64,000 bases of DNA from Peredibacter starrii (GTDB taxonomy: Bacteria; Bdellovibrionota; Bacteriovoracia; Bacteriovoracales; Bacteriovoracaceae), in assembly GCF_034259205.1 (NCBI RefSeq), contig NZ_CP139487.1, forward strand, positions 744,001 to 808,000, read 5' to 3'. The notes under the pieces were generated by a model. It had not been told where the DNA came from and ran no database searches. It worked only from the letters and a program-made list of their open reading frames with translations. The first letter of the stretch is position 1. Each line of letters starts with the position of its first letter. A program made the translations under genes and the position numbers. Shown here piece after piece: positions 44,358-53,326 of this stretch.

Positions 44358-45131
44358 ATGGAATTTTCTACGCATGAAAGTTTTGAGCTAAGTATTCAAA
44401 ATTATTTTAAAAATTCAATTAAAGACCAAATTTTCAGCAGGTTTGAAGACAGCAAATTGATTCAAATGTCAGATGAGTATCAGGAAATCATTCAAGGAAT
44501 AGAAAATGATCTACGTAAAAGACTTGTAGAATTCCAAAAACTTTCAAAGAAATTTCATCTTTCAAACCCTGGGTATTTTTTGGAAGAATGGCTTAATAGG
44601 CTCCCACGACCAACACATAAAGATTTGGTAATGACATGGGGAAGAGAGGTTAATCCTTCTCCAACGAAATCCAAAACAGATTTTCGAATATCAATTCGAT
44701 TTCTATTTATGATTGATATTTACGAACAAAATAATTTTAGTCTTGATTGGTTTAAACACTTTATTTCTTCCCAAGGAGAGTTATTTGAGTCGTTTAAAGA
44801 TGAAGGTGTAGAATACATACAAATTCAAAAGATGTTGCCTGCCATTAATAGAGCTTCGTTGGAAAAGAATAGATGGAAGACAACTCTGCGGCAAAGCCTA
44901 GAGAGGAGTCTTTTTCCGTCAGTAGACTCACCGTCAAATATTAATAAAGCTAAGTTAGATAATTTTTATGATGAGATGAGAAAGTCGAACTTATATACAT
45001 GGGATGGGTTCGAAAATATGGCCGGCACAGAGTGTTTTGATTTGGAAATGTATTACTATGATTATCTTCTGTCTGAGGATGAGAAGGCTAAAGATAACTT
45101 TATAAGGCGTACTTCAAAATCGTCAAAATAG
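44358..45131 (+). CDS. hypothetical protein
   Basis: The 257-residue, charged, helical protein begins MEFSTHESFELSIQNYFKNS. It contains a Trp/Arg-rich centre (WLNRLPRPTHKDLVMTWGRE) and an acidic C-terminus with ECFDLEMYYYDYLLSEDEKA. No family is recognised. It is divergent from the DUF559-like gene across an 86-bp gap and is followed by the cold-shock-like genes. It is intact and may be part of a defence module. Confidence 0.6.
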   Translation: MEFSTHESFELSIQNYFKNSIKDQIFSRFEDSKLIQMSDEYQEIIQGIENDLRKRLVEFQKLSKKFHLSNPGYFLEEWLNRLPRPTHKDLVMTWGREVNPSPTKSKTDFRISIRFLFMIDIYEQNNFSLDWFKHFISSQGELFESFKDEGVEYIQIQKMLPAINRASLEKNRWKTTLRQSLERSLFPSVDSPSNINKAKLDNFYDEMRKSNLYTWDGFENMAGTECFDLEMYYYDYLLSEDEKAKDNFIRRTSKSSK

Positions 45132-45265
45132 TTTAGTTGTCACTGCCATCATAAAAAACCTTCTTCTTCTAAAAAATCCTCAAGTTTGAGCAGATTTCTC
45201 CGATAAGTATCCTGTAGCTAGTTAAAAGCTAATAAAATAGCCCGTTTAGGCTTGAGGTTTGGGGT

Positions 45266-45544
45266 ATGAAGAAGGTTGGAAAGGTACTTTGGTGGTCCCA
45301 TAGAGATGAGAATGGGGTTATTTCAGACTCTCAGGGTAATGAGTACTATTTTGATAAATCCGTAGTAGGTTCTAGGATAATTGCCAAGATTGAGCGTGGG
45401 TCCATCGTTAATTTTGAGGCTGATAGATGCAATAGTATCCTAGTCGCGAAGTCGGTTAGTGTCCCAAATGGCAAGTCGCTTGTGAAGGTTCAAGAGCAGT
45501 TTCACTTAGAACTATCGCAGTTAAAACTTCCTATCGCTATATAA
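45266..45544 (+). CDS. cold-shock-domain-like protein A
   Basis: The 92-residue protein begins MKKVGKVLWWSHRDENGVIS, followed by DSQGNEYYFDKSV and RGSIVNFEADRCNS, the order 'GxVxWFxxxxGxGxIxxxxGxxxFxHxS ... GxxVxF' of cold-shock OB-folds but with altered RNP1/RNP2 residues (Asp in place of His). It is a paralogue of the next gene. GAGG precedes the ATG. It may bind single-stranded nucleic acid. Confidence 0.6.
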   Translation: MKKVGKVLWWSHRDENGVISDSQGNEYYFDKSVVGSRIIAKIERGSIVNFEADRCNSILVAKSVSVPNGKSLVKVQEQFHLELSQLKLPIAI

Positions 45545-45618
45545 CAGAGTCTTTTAGTTAAAACACTGTAAATCTTTTTTACAATCACTATCAAGTTCCC
45601 GGCCAGAACTCCGTAAAG

Positions 45619-45637
45619 CTGTCTAATTAAAAGACAG
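45619..45637 (+). promoter_or_regulatory. hairpin in the leader of cold-shock-like gene B
   Basis: Inverted repeat CTGTCT / AGACAG with a 7-nt AT-rich loop (AATTAAA) lies 6 nt before the AAAGGAG ribosome site of the next gene. It could be a weak terminator of the upstream gene, or a leader structure; there is no T-run. Confidence 0.35.
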
Positions 45638-45657
45638 TCATCAAAGGAGTTGATGGT

Positions 45658-45924
45658 ATGGAACTTATCGGAAGAGTTCTCTGGTATTCAGATAAAGACG
45701 AAAACGGAATCATCGTTGATCCGAACGGGAATGAGTTTTACTTCGACCGTTCAGTCTTAAATTTAAAATCCAATCAAGTAATCAAACGTAATTCAGTCGT
45801 TACCTTCAATTACAACGAGTCTATTAAAGACTGTTTGTGTGCATGCAATGTTGCCATGGCTTCTGCATCCCAAAGTAAAGCCATCCAGAGCAAAGTATCA
45901 CGTCAACCATCAGCAAGCGTTTAA
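45658..45924 (+). CDS. cold-shock-domain-like protein B
   Basis: The 88-residue paralogue of the 92-residue gene upstream (WYSDKDENGIIVDPNGNEFYFD, aligning with WWSHRDENGVISDSQGNEYYFD). AAAGGAG lies 8 nt before the ATG. It lies 15 bp before the type IIG restriction-modification gene and is probably co-expressed with it. The OB-fold role is inferred; a regulator of the restriction gene is one possibility. Confidence 0.6.
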   Translation: MELIGRVLWYSDKDENGIIVDPNGNEFYFDRSVLNLKSNQVIKRNSVVTFNYNESIKDCLCACNVAMASASQSKAIQSKVSRQPSASV

Positions 45925-45939
45925 TTCGAAGGAACAATT

Positions 45940-48900
45940 ATGAAAACAGTAAAAGATATTGTTGGAGAAAAAACAGAGTTTGGGCCAGGTAAAACAGCTC
46001 TTTATTATAACAATAAGGGGTTATTTGCAGATCCATTTTTAGAAGAGAGGCTTCCGAATCTCGAAAAATATTATAATCATCCTTCAACAAAGTTTTTACA
46101 TAACTTTTGGAATATTGAAGAATCAGATAATGCTCAAAACTATGAGCAGGCATTCCAAGCGATATTAAATTTATGGGAAGAGTTGGATCAAGATATTCCT
46201 AAGTATTGCAAGAAAGAGAGACAGCTTCAGAATAGTTGGATTGATAAGGTTTTTAAAATTCTCGGCTGGGAATATGAGCTAGAAGAATCCTCTCAGAAAC
46301 ATGGAGTAACTAACTACCCTGACTACACTCTCTTTGCGTCTAAAGAAGATTGGAAGAAGTCTAAAACTTCATCAAGTAATTTGAAATTTAAATCGGCACT
46401 AGCTGTTGCTGATGCCAAAGATTGGGGTGTCCCTCTTGACGGTAAGGGGGCAACAAATCAAAACCCATCGTTTCAGATTATTAACTATCTTAAGCAAACA
46501 GATAAGCAGTGGGGAATTCTCACTGATGGTAAATATTGGAGAATTTACTCTCTTCGTTCGGAGAGTAAGCACACAACTTATTACGAAGTTGATCTTGAGA
46601 AGATCTTAGCAACTAAGGACTACTCAAGATTTAAATATTTTTACAACTTCTTCCGTGTAGAAGCGTTTATCAATGACTCAAGATTAAATGATCGTACATT
46701 TTTGGATTTTGTTTTTGAGGACGGAAAATTTTACTCTCAACGTGTTGAGAATAATCTTCAGGAACGAGTATATAAGGTTGTGGATTCAATCTGCCAAGGC
46801 TTTCTGGAAACATATAAGGAACCGTCTGAAGATGATCTAAAAGAAGTGTATGAATATTCGATGTATTATCTCTTTAAGTTGATGTTCGTACTTAACTGTG
46901 AGTCGAAAGGTCTTCTTGAAGTCAACAAACAAGACGATTATTACGAATTCTCTTTAAGGAAAATGTGTATGGATATTAAAGAGCAATTTGAGGTTAAGAA
47001 AACTTGGTCGGGTCAGCCAAAGACATATAATCACATCAATGATTTATTCACCCTCCTCAAAATGGGTGATTCGAGAATTGGTGTCCATGGTTTTGGTGAA
47101 GAGCCTTTCGAGATTGGAAGCGAAGACTTTTATAGTAAACATAAGATATCAGATGAGTTTTTAAATAAGGCAATTCTTGACTTGTCTTGTGATCTTGATG
47201 AAGAGAAGAACCTTCAATTCATTGACTATAAAATTTTGTCCCCTGATCATATTGGTTCTTTGTTTGAGGGACTGCTTGAATTTAATCTAGTTAAGAAGGG
47301 AAAAAAGATAGAACTTCTAAATACGAAAGGTGATCGTAAATCAACAGGAAGTTACTATACTCCAGAATATTTGGTTGACCATATAGTTGAAGAAGTCATT
47401 TCGCCACTGGTGAATAAAAGGGATATCGGCGAAATTACGAAACTAAAAATCCTTGACCCATCAATGGGGTCAGGGCATTTCTTGCTTGGAGTTGTAAAAT
47501 TCTTAGAGAAAACTATTACTGAAATCCAAGATTCAAATGAGAAGGTAAAAGGTGCGATCGAATTCGACAAGATCAGAAAAGAAGTTCTCAAAAGCTGTGT
47601 TTTCGGTGTCGATATTAATCCATTAGCAACCCAGCTTGCCAAGTTTTCGCTATGGATTTATACATCACAGAAAGGCGATTCGTTAGAACCTCTTGCGGAT
47701 CAACTTGTTTGTTCGAACGCACTTTTAGATTCCTTAGATTACAAAAACGTGTTCAAGAATCAGATTAGACCAGGTTCACTTGATGCAATTGTTGGCAACC
47801 CTCCATATATTGGAGAGAAGGGAAACAAAGAAATATTTCATGCAGTAAAAAATGAATCGCTCGGAAGAAATTACTATCAAGGGAAGATGGACTATTTTCA
47901 TTTTTTCTTCCACCTAAGCTTAAATTTACTCAAAGATTCAGGGAGAGCAGGGTTAGTTTCTACAAATTATTTTGGTACAGCTACAGGAGCAAGCAATTTA
48001 AGGGCAGACCTGAAGCACAGAGCAACACTTTGGAAGATCCTTAATTTTAATGAGCTCAAAATTTTCAAAGGGGCACAAGGCCAACATAACCAAGTGACTT
48101 TTTTCAAGAAAGGAAAATCTGGGGCTGAATTATGTGATGTCTATACATCACCCGATAAGGGGGCTTGTGATCAAGGCAAGCTATTAAATCTACTATCATC
48201 GACGAACAAATCAAGTTTTTCGAATGATGAGATCTATATTGGCGAAGATAACCAGATTTTAATTAATTCAGGAAATAGTAACTCGACACAAGATTCAATT
48301 GTTTCGAAACTCCGTAAATGTGCCAAAAAATTGATGGATGTTGCTGATATTAATACAGGCGCTGATGTCACACTAAGCGAGATTAAAAAATCACATATGA
48401 AAAAATTCAGTGGTGATTTTCAAGAAAATGATGGCGTATTTGTTCTTGATCAGGATGAGATAAAATCGTTAAAACTTTCCAAGAGTGAAGTTGAGATTAT
48501 TAAACCCTTTGCTAAATGTTCGGACATTTCGAGCTACACCACAGCAAAGCTTAAGGGGAAAGGGCTCATTTATTTTACATGGGAGGATTCAATCTCTCCG
48601 TATCCCAAACTTGAAAACCATCTAAAACGGTTTAAGAAAATTCTTGTCGATCAAATGGAAAGATACGGTGAAGACTATCCTTGGTTTGCATTACATCGTC
48701 CTCGCAAGCAAGAGATGTTTGAAGCGAAGGACAAACTAATCGTTCCATACAGATCAAGACTGAATATCTTTTCATACTATCCTAAACCAGTATATTCAAG
48801 CAGGGATGTACTCTTCATTGTTCCGACAGCTGATATAGGAGCCAAAGAATTAGCAGTTTTGTTTAATTCTAAGATTTATTATTTGTGGCTTTATACGAAT

Positions 48901-49173
48901 GGCAAGAGGAAAGGGTCTGCATTGGAGCTATATCAAAACCCTCTTAGCAATCTTCCTGTCCCTGAACTTTCAAAACAGGATCGACAAAAACTAGTCAGCT
49001 GCTTTGATAAAATTTGTGACCAAAATCTATCAGAGAAATCCATCATGGAGGCTGAAAAGCTTGTTGGTAACTTAATTGGGTTGACAGAAAAAGAACTAGA
49101 TTATGTATTGAAGTTTTATGAACAGAACTATGTGCCGGGCAATACAGAGGAAGAAATGGATGAAGCCGCTTAA
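45940..49173 (+). CDS. type IIG restriction-modification enzyme (Eco57I-like)
   Basis: A single-chain restriction endonuclease and adenine methyltransferase of 1077 residues. The N-terminal nuclease shows a PD-(D/E)xK pattern: Pro 127-Asp 128 (NYPDYTLF), Asp 158-Ala-Lys 160 (VADAKDWG). The methylase has motif I DPSMGSGHFLLGV (~506) and motif IV NPPY (620-623) in AIVGNPPYIGEKG. The C-terminal half, with PYPKLENHLKRFKKIL and ELYQNPLSNLPVPEL, is the DNA-recognition and TaqI_C-like domain. A BREX PglX-type methylase is an alternative, but no other BREX genes are present. Confidence 0.9.
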   Translation: MKTVKDIVGEKTEFGPGKTALYYNNKGLFADPFLEERLPNLEKYYNHPSTKFLHNFWNIEESDNAQNYEQAFQAILNLWEELDQDIPKYCKKERQLQNSWIDKVFKILGWEYELEESSQKHGVTNYPDYTLFASKEDWKKSKTSSSNLKFKSALAVADAKDWGVPLDGKGATNQNPSFQIINYLKQTDKQWGILTDGKYWRIYSLRSESKHTTYYEVDLEKILATKDYSRFKYFYNFFRVEAFINDSRLNDRTFLDFVFEDGKFYSQRVENNLQERVYKVVDSICQGFLETYKEPSEDDLKEVYEYSMYYLFKLMFVLNCESKGLLEVNKQDDYYEFSLRKMCMDIKEQFEVKKTWSGQPKTYNHINDLFTLLKMGDSRIGVHGFGEEPFEIGSEDFYSKHKISDEFLNKAILDLSCDLDEEKNLQFIDYKILSPDHIGSLFEGLLEFNLVKKGKKIELLNTKGDRKSTGSYYTPEYLVDHIVEEVISPLVNKRDIGEITKLKILDPSMGSGHFLLGVVKFLEKTITEIQDSNEKVKGAIEFDKIRKEVLKSCVFGVDINPLATQLAKFSLWIYTSQKGDSLEPLADQLVCSNALLDSLDYKNVFKNQIRPGSLDAIVGNPPYIGEKGNKEIFHAVKNESLGRNYYQGKMDYFHFFFHLSLNLLKDSGRAGLVSTNYFGTATGASNLRADLKHRATLWKILNFNELKIFKGAQGQHNQVTFFKKGKSGAELCDVYTSPDKGACDQGKLLNLLSSTNKSSFSNDEIYIGEDNQILINSGNSNSTQDSIVSKLRKCAKKLMDVADINTGADVTLSEIKKSHMKKFSGDFQENDGVFVLDQDEIKSLKLSKSEVEIIKPFAKCSDISSYTTAKLKGKGLIYFTWEDSISPYPKLENHLKRFKKILVDQMERYGEDYPWFALHRPRKQEMFEAKDKLIVPYRSRLNIFSYYPKPVYSSRDVLFIVPTADIGAKELAVLFNSKIYYLWLYTNGKRKGSALELYQNPLSNLPVPELSKQDRQKLVSCFDKICDQNLSEKSIMEAEKLVGNLIGLTEKELDYVLKFYEQNYVPGNTEEEMDEAA

Positions 49174-49571
49174 TTCCAATGATCGACTGAGATATTTTTA
49201 GTGTAAACAATTCCCTTTTTCCCTTTGAACTCGATGGGGGGAGAGAAAGTTTTTATAACTTTTACCCCCCATCCATATTTCTTCTTATCTTTCCAGGCCC
49301 AAGGTGAATTCTTGTCCACCAGATGCTTTGAAACATCCTTATAGAATTCAGTTTTACTTTTATACTCAGTAGAAGAGACGAATTTTATAATGGCTACAAT
49401 TCGAGATTTAAACGCCTGTGACTTTCCTGGCGTTTCAATTAATAACATTTCTTGGTTTAAGAATTTTTCAGGAAGAGCGTAAGTTCGTGTTTCAATAGTT
49501 TTTCTCCCAGAAGTAATTTCTTCAGAGATTGGCCACTGAATATTGATTCCAGTATAAGTTCTAGATTTCAA
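49170..49571 (-). CDS. ASCH-domain protein
   Basis: The ASCH fold (PUA-like, RNA-binding or deacetylase) is suggested by INIQWPISEEITSGRKTIET and YGWGVKVIKTFSPPIEFKGK in the expected order. The start is either TTG 49571, with AAGGA 8 nt before, or TTG 49595 further upstream; I prefer the former. It overlaps the radical-SAM gene by 11 bp and the type IIG gene by 4 bp at its 3' end (convergent). About 133 residues. Expressed in one unit with the radical SAM protein. Confidence 0.7.
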   Translation of the reverse strand: MKSRTYTGINIQWPISEEITSGRKTIETRTYALPEKFLNQEMLLIETPGKSQAFKSRIVAIIKFVSSTEYKSKTEFYKDVSKHLVDKNSPWAWKDKKKYGWGVKVIKTFSPPIEFKGKKGIVYTKNISVDHWN

Positions 49572-50994
49572 ATCCGAAGTCCTTATTGATTTCAACAGAG
49601 CCAGTCGTAATTTGGAGTGGTTGTCCCAATGGAATATGTAGGGTTTCTTCTTTAACTGGTTTTAAGAGTTTATGGTTAGTAAACTTCATTCGCTGCTCCC
49701 ATGAAATATCACGAGACGTGTCTATGTTTGCAAATGACTTCACTCTATCAATAGCATTGCAACAGTCTTTTTTATTAGTCCACAAGTCTTGGTCTTTCCA
49801 GAAATGAGTTTCACCATTGCCAATATAACAAGTTGTAAACTGAATTCCGTTTTGAAGACATTTAGCATGAATTCTTTCGTAATATGCCCTAATCTCTTCA
49901 TCGCTATAATGGAAGTCACGAGACTTTTTATTTGTTTCATTTACGAAGCCGGACTGTTTTTTTGTTTCTGGTCGATAAAGGGCATGAAGATCACGGCCAA
50001 TAGCACTTTCCATTTGATTTAGTCCGAATGATGAAAGGCGAACAATCCCTGCTAATATAGATTGAACTCCATACTGTGCAATCTCATCAATCATTTCAAA
50101 TGATGAATAATGGAAAGGTTCAGGCATATTGTCTCGATCAAAATTAGGGTTTGTGAAATACCCGTCTGCATAGATTGGAAAGAATGGATTTAGACGAACG
50201 GTAGTCCAAAAGCCATTTTGGGTTAGTTTTTGAAGTGCTTTTAATCTACGTTTAGCACTTGGAGCACCTTTTTCAATAAGTTTATTCATTTCATCATTTG
50301 TAGATGAAATACTCATTTGGACTGAGCAAAGATCAGGATTCAAGAGATTCATGTAATCATCATGAGCAACAAGATCAGAGCGAGTAAACACGAGATAAGG
50401 GTACTTATAATAGTCAAGAATACGGAGAAGTTCTTTTGTTACACCATATTTTTGATCCATATGCATGAATGAATCAGACATTGACCCAATACGAAGAGGA
50501 ACACGTTTCTCCATGACTGAACGCCATTTGGAATTCTTATCAGTCTCAAAGACAGTGTAGAATGTTTTCCAAATATCGCTAACATCCACCGGCATAGGAA
50601 ATGGTTTGTTCCAATAACCATGAACTGTAAGCTCAGCTTTTGCGTAACAATATACACAGTCATGAGTACAGCCACGGCCATATGTATCTAACTCAAAAGC
50701 ATAAAGACATTGTTGGCAAGTTGTATGGCTATTAACGAGCTTGAATGGAGTGTTAAAGACAATCCCACCACGCGGTTGTTCAAGACCGAAACGTAATTCA
50801 AGTTTTCTGTAAGTATCGTAATCAAATTGCGATTTATAGCTTGAAACTTTTTTGAGCTTTTCCACTTGCTCGAAAATCTTATCACTTTTTGGAGTTGGAA
50901 TTTCAGGAATAGGAAGTTTCCGTTCTTCAGAAGGAAGGCCCGTGAACGGAAGTGTGACTACGTTGTTATTCTCTGGAGTCATAGTTGTACTCAT
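49561..50994 (-). CDS. radical SAM protein (spore-photoproduct-lyase-like)
   Basis: The 477-residue protein has the radical SAM cysteines Cys 109-x3-Cys 113-x2-Cys 116 in TYGRGCTHDCVYCYAKAELT, a second pair TTCQQC (93-96) and the PMPVDVSDIW and RIGSMSDSFMHMD segments of the SPL-like family (Rv2578c / SplB-related). These use a 4Fe-4S cluster and SAM to make radicals. No host protein substrate is evident. It starts by overlapping the stop of the 61-aa gene (TAATG) and ends overlapping the ASCH gene. Confidence 0.88.
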   Translation of the reverse strand: MSTTMTPENNNVVTLPFTGLPSEERKLPIPEIPTPKSDKIFEQVEKLKKVSSYKSQFDYDTYRKLELRFGLEQPRGGIVFNTPFKLVNSHTTCQQCLYAFELDTYGRGCTHDCVYCYAKAELTVHGYWNKPFPMPVDVSDIWKTFYTVFETDKNSKWRSVMEKRVPLRIGSMSDSFMHMDQKYGVTKELLRILDYYKYPYLVFTRSDLVAHDDYMNLLNPDLCSVQMSISSTNDEMNKLIEKGAPSAKRRLKALQKLTQNGFWTTVRLNPFFPIYADGYFTNPNFDRDNMPEPFHYSSFEMIDEIAQYGVQSILAGIVRLSSFGLNQMESAIGRDLHALYRPETKKQSGFVNETNKKSRDFHYSDEEIRAYYERIHAKCLQNGIQFTTCYIGNGETHFWKDQDLWTNKKDCCNAIDRVKSFANIDTSRDISWEQRMKFTNHKLLKPVKEETLHIPLGQPLQITTGSVEINKDFGFEI

Positions 50995-51179
50995 TATTGA
51001 ACCCTCTTATCTTCATTTGCTTCTAGTGTGCTTGGCTTTAAACGGAGTTCTGGCTTCTCGATAAAATTGATAATTGCCATGCGAGCCAGGGTTGAAAAAT
51101 CGAAATAAGGATTTTTTTCGAGAAAGTCCTTAATAGCCTTATCTTCCTTGTCATTGAATCGAACTGCTTTTGTACTCAT
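50994..51179 (-). CDS. small ribbon-helix-helix-like protein
   Basis: The 61-residue protein begins STKAVRFNDKEDKAIKDFLE, then NPYFDFSTLARMAIINFIEK, consistent with a strand-helix-helix (MetJ/Arc/CopG-type) DNA-binding fold. It is first in the operon with the radical SAM and ASCH genes and could be its regulator. There is no known family beyond the fold. Confidence 0.6.
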   Translation of the reverse strand: MSTKAVRFNDKEDKAIKDFLEKNPYFDFSTLARMAIINFIEKPELRLKPSTLEANEDKRVQ

Positions 51180-51414
51180 TAGTAATACCTACGAGTTTTA
51201 TTCGCTAATAGATGCGAAAAAGTAAAACATTGTTATACGGTCGATGGGTTCTACTAAGGCTAAGACGCATAGGCTAGATGGCTCAGTAGAGGAGAGTAAA
51301 TTTTACAAGTAAATGGACTGTAAGGGATTGAAATTACGAGTCCGTACTCATGGTGTTACTCAAGTTTTAGCTAAGGGAAACCGAATAGATAAGCATACTT
51401 AGTTGAGGTGGATC
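51180..51414. other. divergent intergenic region
   Basis: About 235 bp between the 61-aa gene and the 362-aa membrane-protein gene. I see a GAGTCCGTACTC palindrome near 51340-51351 and A/T-rich stretches but no convincing promoter. A minus-strand promoter for the radical SAM operon and a plus-strand one for the membrane protein are expected here. Confidence 0.4.
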
Positions 51415-52503
51415 ATGGAATTTGTCATCTTAGGCACTGGCATTATTTTTTCGATTTGTGCCTGGATAGTGATTCTTTTTCATAAAAGAAAGAAGGCTAA
51501 GCATGAAGCCATTGTCAAAAAAGAGCTTACTATTGGAATTTATCAGAATATGACCTTTTCTGAGTTCATGACACCTTCAATTGCTTCTGAAAAAGCACTT
51601 GCCTTTACCAATTGTTACTTAAGTAGCACTTACGGAGAGGTCGCAAGACTTTCATTAGATGCTTTCAGAGGGATTAGTGAGGGTCAATATTACAGAGCAA
51701 CTTTCACTGATGCTATTTCAAAAAGAATAAGTGAAGGTTCTGCACAGCTAATGAAAAACAAGCTTATTGCTGTAGATTCAAAAACAAAGAAAATTATTGG
51801 GAATCCGACAGAAATTTCAAAAGGTATGACGGACGCAAGTCAAGTTGCCTCAGTTATGAATGTTGCCATTGGGGCAGCCCATATTCTTTCTGGTTACGAT
51901 AATGCAAAAAAACTGAACTCATTAACGAAAGATGTTACGAAAATTCTTTCCTTCAGAAGTTGCGATATGTTGGGGGAGCTTGAAGCCATTTTTGAATGCT
52001 TTCAAGAAATAAACATCGAGAAGTTATCTGAAGATCGTGTGTTCCTTAACCAATTGAAGCTCAGAACTAAAACACTGCGAAATCAGTGGTTCTCTGAAGC
52101 AATTTCTGCTCTTGAAAATATCGAAGACCCAAATAAGAGAGGATTTTTTGCCAAGTTGTTTTCTACCCGTAAGGGCACTCTAAAAAAATATGAATCAGAA
52201 GAAAAGATAGCCTTAGCTCCACTGCATATTACTAGATCGGCTTTAGAATTGGAGAGAGCGATTTGCTTTCTTTTAGGCGAGGATGCATCTTTCGTTAACC
52301 AAACATTGATGAGTCAGAGAGAGAAAATTGAAAGGTTACAAGTACTTCTGATCGAAAAACGGGAAGCCATTACGATATATACAGAAGTCCCCCTAGAACA
52401 AGTTGAGGCTATGACCCAAGAGACGAAGAAGTATCTCTCAAGCTTAAATTTTGAACAATCTGGGTTGGAAGGTAAGTCTAAACAATTGAAGAAGGTTAGC
52501 TGA
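51415..52503 (+). CDS. hypothetical protein with one N-terminal membrane helix
   Basis: The start at ATG 51415 has GAGGTGG just upstream. The product (~362 residues) begins MEFVILGTGIIFSICAWIVI, one membrane anchor, followed by KKRKK-like basic residues and a long helical cytoplasmic part with SAQLMKNKLIAVDSKTKKII and CFQEINIEKLSEDRVFLNQL. No family is recognised. It is in the island and could be a defence effector or membrane anchor. Confidence 0.6.
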   Translation: MEFVILGTGIIFSICAWIVILFHKRKKAKHEAIVKKELTIGIYQNMTFSEFMTPSIASEKALAFTNCYLSSTYGEVARLSLDAFRGISEGQYYRATFTDAISKRISEGSAQLMKNKLIAVDSKTKKIIGNPTEISKGMTDASQVASVMNVAIGAAHILSGYDNAKKLNSLTKDVTKILSFRSCDMLGELEAIFECFQEINIEKLSEDRVFLNQLKLRTKTLRNQWFSEAISALENIEDPNKRGFFAKLFSTRKGTLKKYESEEKIALAPLHITRSALELERAICFLLGEDASFVNQTLMSQREKIERLQVLLIEKREAITIYTEVPLEQVEAMTQETKKYLSSLNFEQSGLEGKSKQLKKVS

Positions 52504-52510
52504 GATATTT

Positions 52511-53326
52511 TTACTGATTTATAAAACCATGAAAATGATTGATGTTTTGAAGTAGTGCTTTCAGAAGAGCTACTTGAAAACAATTTGTTCCTTGCACGCT
52601 TTCCAATGAATTTATTTTTCTGGTGATACTGTCTCGAAGGCTTGCATTATCATATCCTCGACATTCTCTTGCTGTCGATTCAAAGAAAGTTCCAATAGCA
52701 GAGTTGTATGTCTGTAACAAATTTAATTCTCTAAAATGATTTGAGACAATCAATTGTGCTGGTTGAGGTAGGCCTGCGAGATCAAGGGTGAAATTGATGT
52801 TGAGAGTGGGGATAAAATGAACATTACAAATGAGAAAGGGAATGTTTAAGTAGGTGTCATGATATAAGTTTATGAAGGATCTTTGTCCATTTGAATATGT
52901 TTTCAGTCCCTTTAATTGATTACAATCCTTGCAGCATGGAATTAAATTTGAAATGACTCCTGAAAACATTGGATAGGTTTCTTTGGGAAAAAAATGATCA
53001 ATGCTTCGGTTTAAGTTAATGCCGCAGTACTGGCATATATCTTTTTGAAAATTTGTAGGCTGCGAAGTTCTTAGTAAAGCTAGGTAGCTTCTAAATTCTT
53101 TAGTTTTACTAGAATAGATACTCTGGAAGTTTACTCGATCGGTGTCACTCATCATTTGAGGCTGTAAGTTTAATAATAATGGTGCTGCTGCATGATATGC
53201 ATCTATAGCTTGTTCAACATGTGCAAGGTGTGCATTCAAAAAAGATAGATATGGCTCTTGCTTAGAAGAGAAAGAAGAGCGATAAGCGAGCTTTACGTTA
53301 TCTTGAAGAGGTATTAGATTTTTCAA
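52511..53326 (-). CDS. HNH endonuclease, PtuB-like partner
   Basis: The 271-residue protein has an HNH core with zinc ligands: ICQYCGINLNRSIDHFFPKE (Cys 98, Cys 101, Asp 110, His 111), then NLIPCCKDCNQLKG (Asn 127, Cys 131-135). It starts at a TTG overlapping the ATPase stop by 4 bp (TTGA), so the two genes are co-translated. An ATPase followed by an HNH nuclease is the arrangement of Septu (PtuA/PtuB) systems, which cleave DNA on phage infection. The assignment to Septu rests on this gene pair. Confidence 0.75.
   Translation of the reverse strand: MKNLIPLQDNVKLAYRSSFSSKQEPYLSFLNAHLAHVEQAIDAYHAAAPLLLNLQPQMMSDTDRVNFQSIYSSKTKEFRSYLALLRTSQPTNFQKDICQYCGINLNRSIDHFFPKETYPMFSGVISNLIPCCKDCNQLKGLKTYSNGQRSFINLYHDTYLNIPFLICNVHFIPTLNINFTLDLAGLPQPAQLIVSNHFRELNLLQTYNSAIGTFFESTARECRGYDNASLRDSITRKINSLESVQGTNCFQVALLKALLQNINHFHGFINQ

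Noticed and set aside
45938-46153. 71-codon minus-strand frame inside the type IIG gene
   Set aside because: It lies antisense to the start of the type IIG gene, has no ribosome site and does not look like a protein.
45940-49173. BREX PglX methylase
   Set aside because: The domain order is nuclease-methylase-specificity, as in Eco57I, and no brxA/B/C, pglZ or brxL gene is present.
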